Shown piece by piece: positions 63,621 to 64,000 of a stretch of 64,000 nucleotides of DNA (position 1 is its first letter; each line of letters begins with the position of its first letter). The DNA is from Amblyomma americanum. Lineage: Eukaryota > Arthropoda > Arachnida > Ixodida > Ixodidae. The notes under the pieces were generated by a model. It was not told where the DNA came from and ran no database searches. It saw only the letters and a program-made list of their open reading frames with translations. A program made the position numbers and the translations under genes. The stretch is taken from the NCBI RefSeq assembly GCF_052857255.1, contig NC_135505.1, positions 21,934,269-21,998,268 of the forward strand, read 5' to 3'.

Positions 63621-64000
63621 TTCTCTCAGAACTGCGCGAAAACTTTAATTCCGGCTCAAAACAACGGGATACATCGTTTTAGATCGAAACTAGCAAGATT
63701 CACGAGCATCGATTTTACAAGTCGTCGAAGAGTAGACGAGTGAAAGGTGTAAACTTTTTCTCTCAGAACTGCGCGAAACTTTAATTTCCGGCTCAAAACA
63801 ACGGGATACATCGTTTTAGATCGAAACTAGCAAGATTCACGAGCATCGATTTTACAAGTCGTCGAAGAGTAGACGAGAGAAAGGTGTAAACTTTTTCTCT
63901 CAGAACTGCGCGAAAACTTTAATTCCGGCTCAAAACAACGGGATACATCGTTTTAGATCGAAACTAGCAAGATTCACGAGCATCGATTTTACAAGTCGTC
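62960..64000 (+). repeat. Near-consensus terminal monomers with a 4-monomer repeat
   Basis: A gttctccgg / atgcatcgtattag monomer at about 62981 recurs at 63532, 551 bp later (4 x 137 plus 3 bp of indels). The ctttaattccgg variant, normally one per heptamer, appears in most monomers from about 63.09 kb to the end. The last three monomers are almost identical. The window ends inside a monomer, so the array continues. Confidence 0.8.
63809..63945 (+). repeat. Representative near-consensus satellite monomer
   Basis: One 137-bp unit close to consensus, used here to define monomer coordinates (1 = the c of catcg before tttta). Landmarks are: GATC at 11-14; ATCGAT at 37-42; a TCGTC...GACGA dyad at 51-68; a purine arm at 67-74; T5 and pyrimidine tract at 84-93 ending in CAG; GCGCG at about 100-104; CCGG at 117-120; CAAAACAA at 123-130; CGGG at 131-134. 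It differs from consensus mainly in having ctttaatt rather than cttgtatt before CCGG. The two halves of the first 69 bases, catcg...acgag and catcg...acgag, resemble each other. Confidence 0.93.

Larger units (their letters stand above)
1..64000 (+). repeat. 137-bp tandem satellite array filling the window
   Basis: A 137-bp unit recurs head to tail without interruption. For example, the same catcg-tttta motif falls at 136, 273, 410 and so on, and is still in register at 63809 and 63946. All monomers point the same way and I found no inverted block. By hand count the consensus is 57 G+C of 137 (about 42%), with A exceeding T on the given strand. Inspected monomers differ from consensus by about 3 to 8 bases. 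Recurrent length variants are a 138-bp form (tgcgcg replaced by aggcgcg), 136-bp forms that lose one T or A in a T run, and forms 3 to 6 bp shorter near the pyrimidine tract. No gene is embedded anywhere, and both window edges lie inside the array. The family is not one I recognise. Centromeric or pericentromeric location is inference from monomer length, homogeneity and HOR structure. Confidence 0.98.

Noticed and set aside
1..64000. CRISPR array
   Set aside because: There are direct repeats, but the unit is 137 bp with no unique spacers. The whole unit is conserved, with no cas-like genes and no leader.
1..64000. rDNA spacer or subtelomeric repeat
   Set aside because: No rRNA-like sequence and no telomere-type short repeat is seen at any point. 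The array is uniform to both edges.
1..64000. Assigning a species from the monomer
   Set aside because: I do not recognise the consensus. CpG richness and HOR structure are only suggestive, so a name would be a guess.

Overview
The whole 64-kb window is one uninterrupted array of satellite DNA. A 137-bp monomer, always in the same orientation, is repeated about 467 times from the first base to the last. I see no unique sequence, no protein-coding gene, no rRNA or tRNA gene, no transposon and no CRISPR array. Every open reading frame on either strand is a read-through of the satellite. The consensus monomer (hand count: 46 A, 34 T, 27 C, 30 G, about 42% GC) carries 11 CpG dinucleotides, nearly twice the number expected from its base composition. 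Inspected monomers differ from consensus at roughly 2-6% of positions. The source is therefore almost certainly a eukaryotic chromosome, from a centromeric, pericentromeric or other heterochromatic block. The CpG richness fits a lineage with little germline CpG methylation, such as many insects, but I do not recognise the monomer and cannot name a species.

The information lies in the order of monomer variants. Single-base variants and 1-18 bp indels act as barcodes and reveal several nested levels of higher-order repeat (HOR). (1) A 275-bp dimer (137+138 bp) alternates at 11.8-13.0 and 17.0-18.2 kb. (2) A 959-bp heptamer often occurs as a tandem pair, for example at 3.5-5.4, 8.7-10.6, 35.2-37.2, 44.8-46.7 and 53.5-55.4 kb. 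(3) Super-units of about 30, 31 or 38 monomers (4.1-5.2 kb) contain the heptamer pairs. (4) Segmental copies are larger still.

Region by region: 1-3.5 kb is mixed monomers. 3.5-11.6 kb is heptamer pairs in a 38-monomer (about 5,208 bp) super-unit. 11.8-17.0 kb is a compositionally different super-unit, P1. 17.0-25.2 kb is a second copy, P2, enlarged by an internal 3,008-bp tandem duplication. 25.2-27.9 kb is mixed and holds the most diverged monomers. 27.9-31.1 kb is a 1,775-bp duplication. 30.6-37.4 kb is a mosaic copy of 5.8-11.6 kb. 35-57 kb is 30/31-monomer super-units. 57.5-63.6 kb is the same material carrying many single-base insertions and deletions. 63-64 kb is a near-consensus run that leaves the window still inside the array.

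Nothing here works together as a genetic system in the gene sense. The array reads as a record of unequal exchange and gene conversion. Possible function is limited to centromere or heterochromatin roles and satellite transcripts, which sequence alone cannot establish. The 3' third should be checked for assembly quality before its fine structure is trusted.
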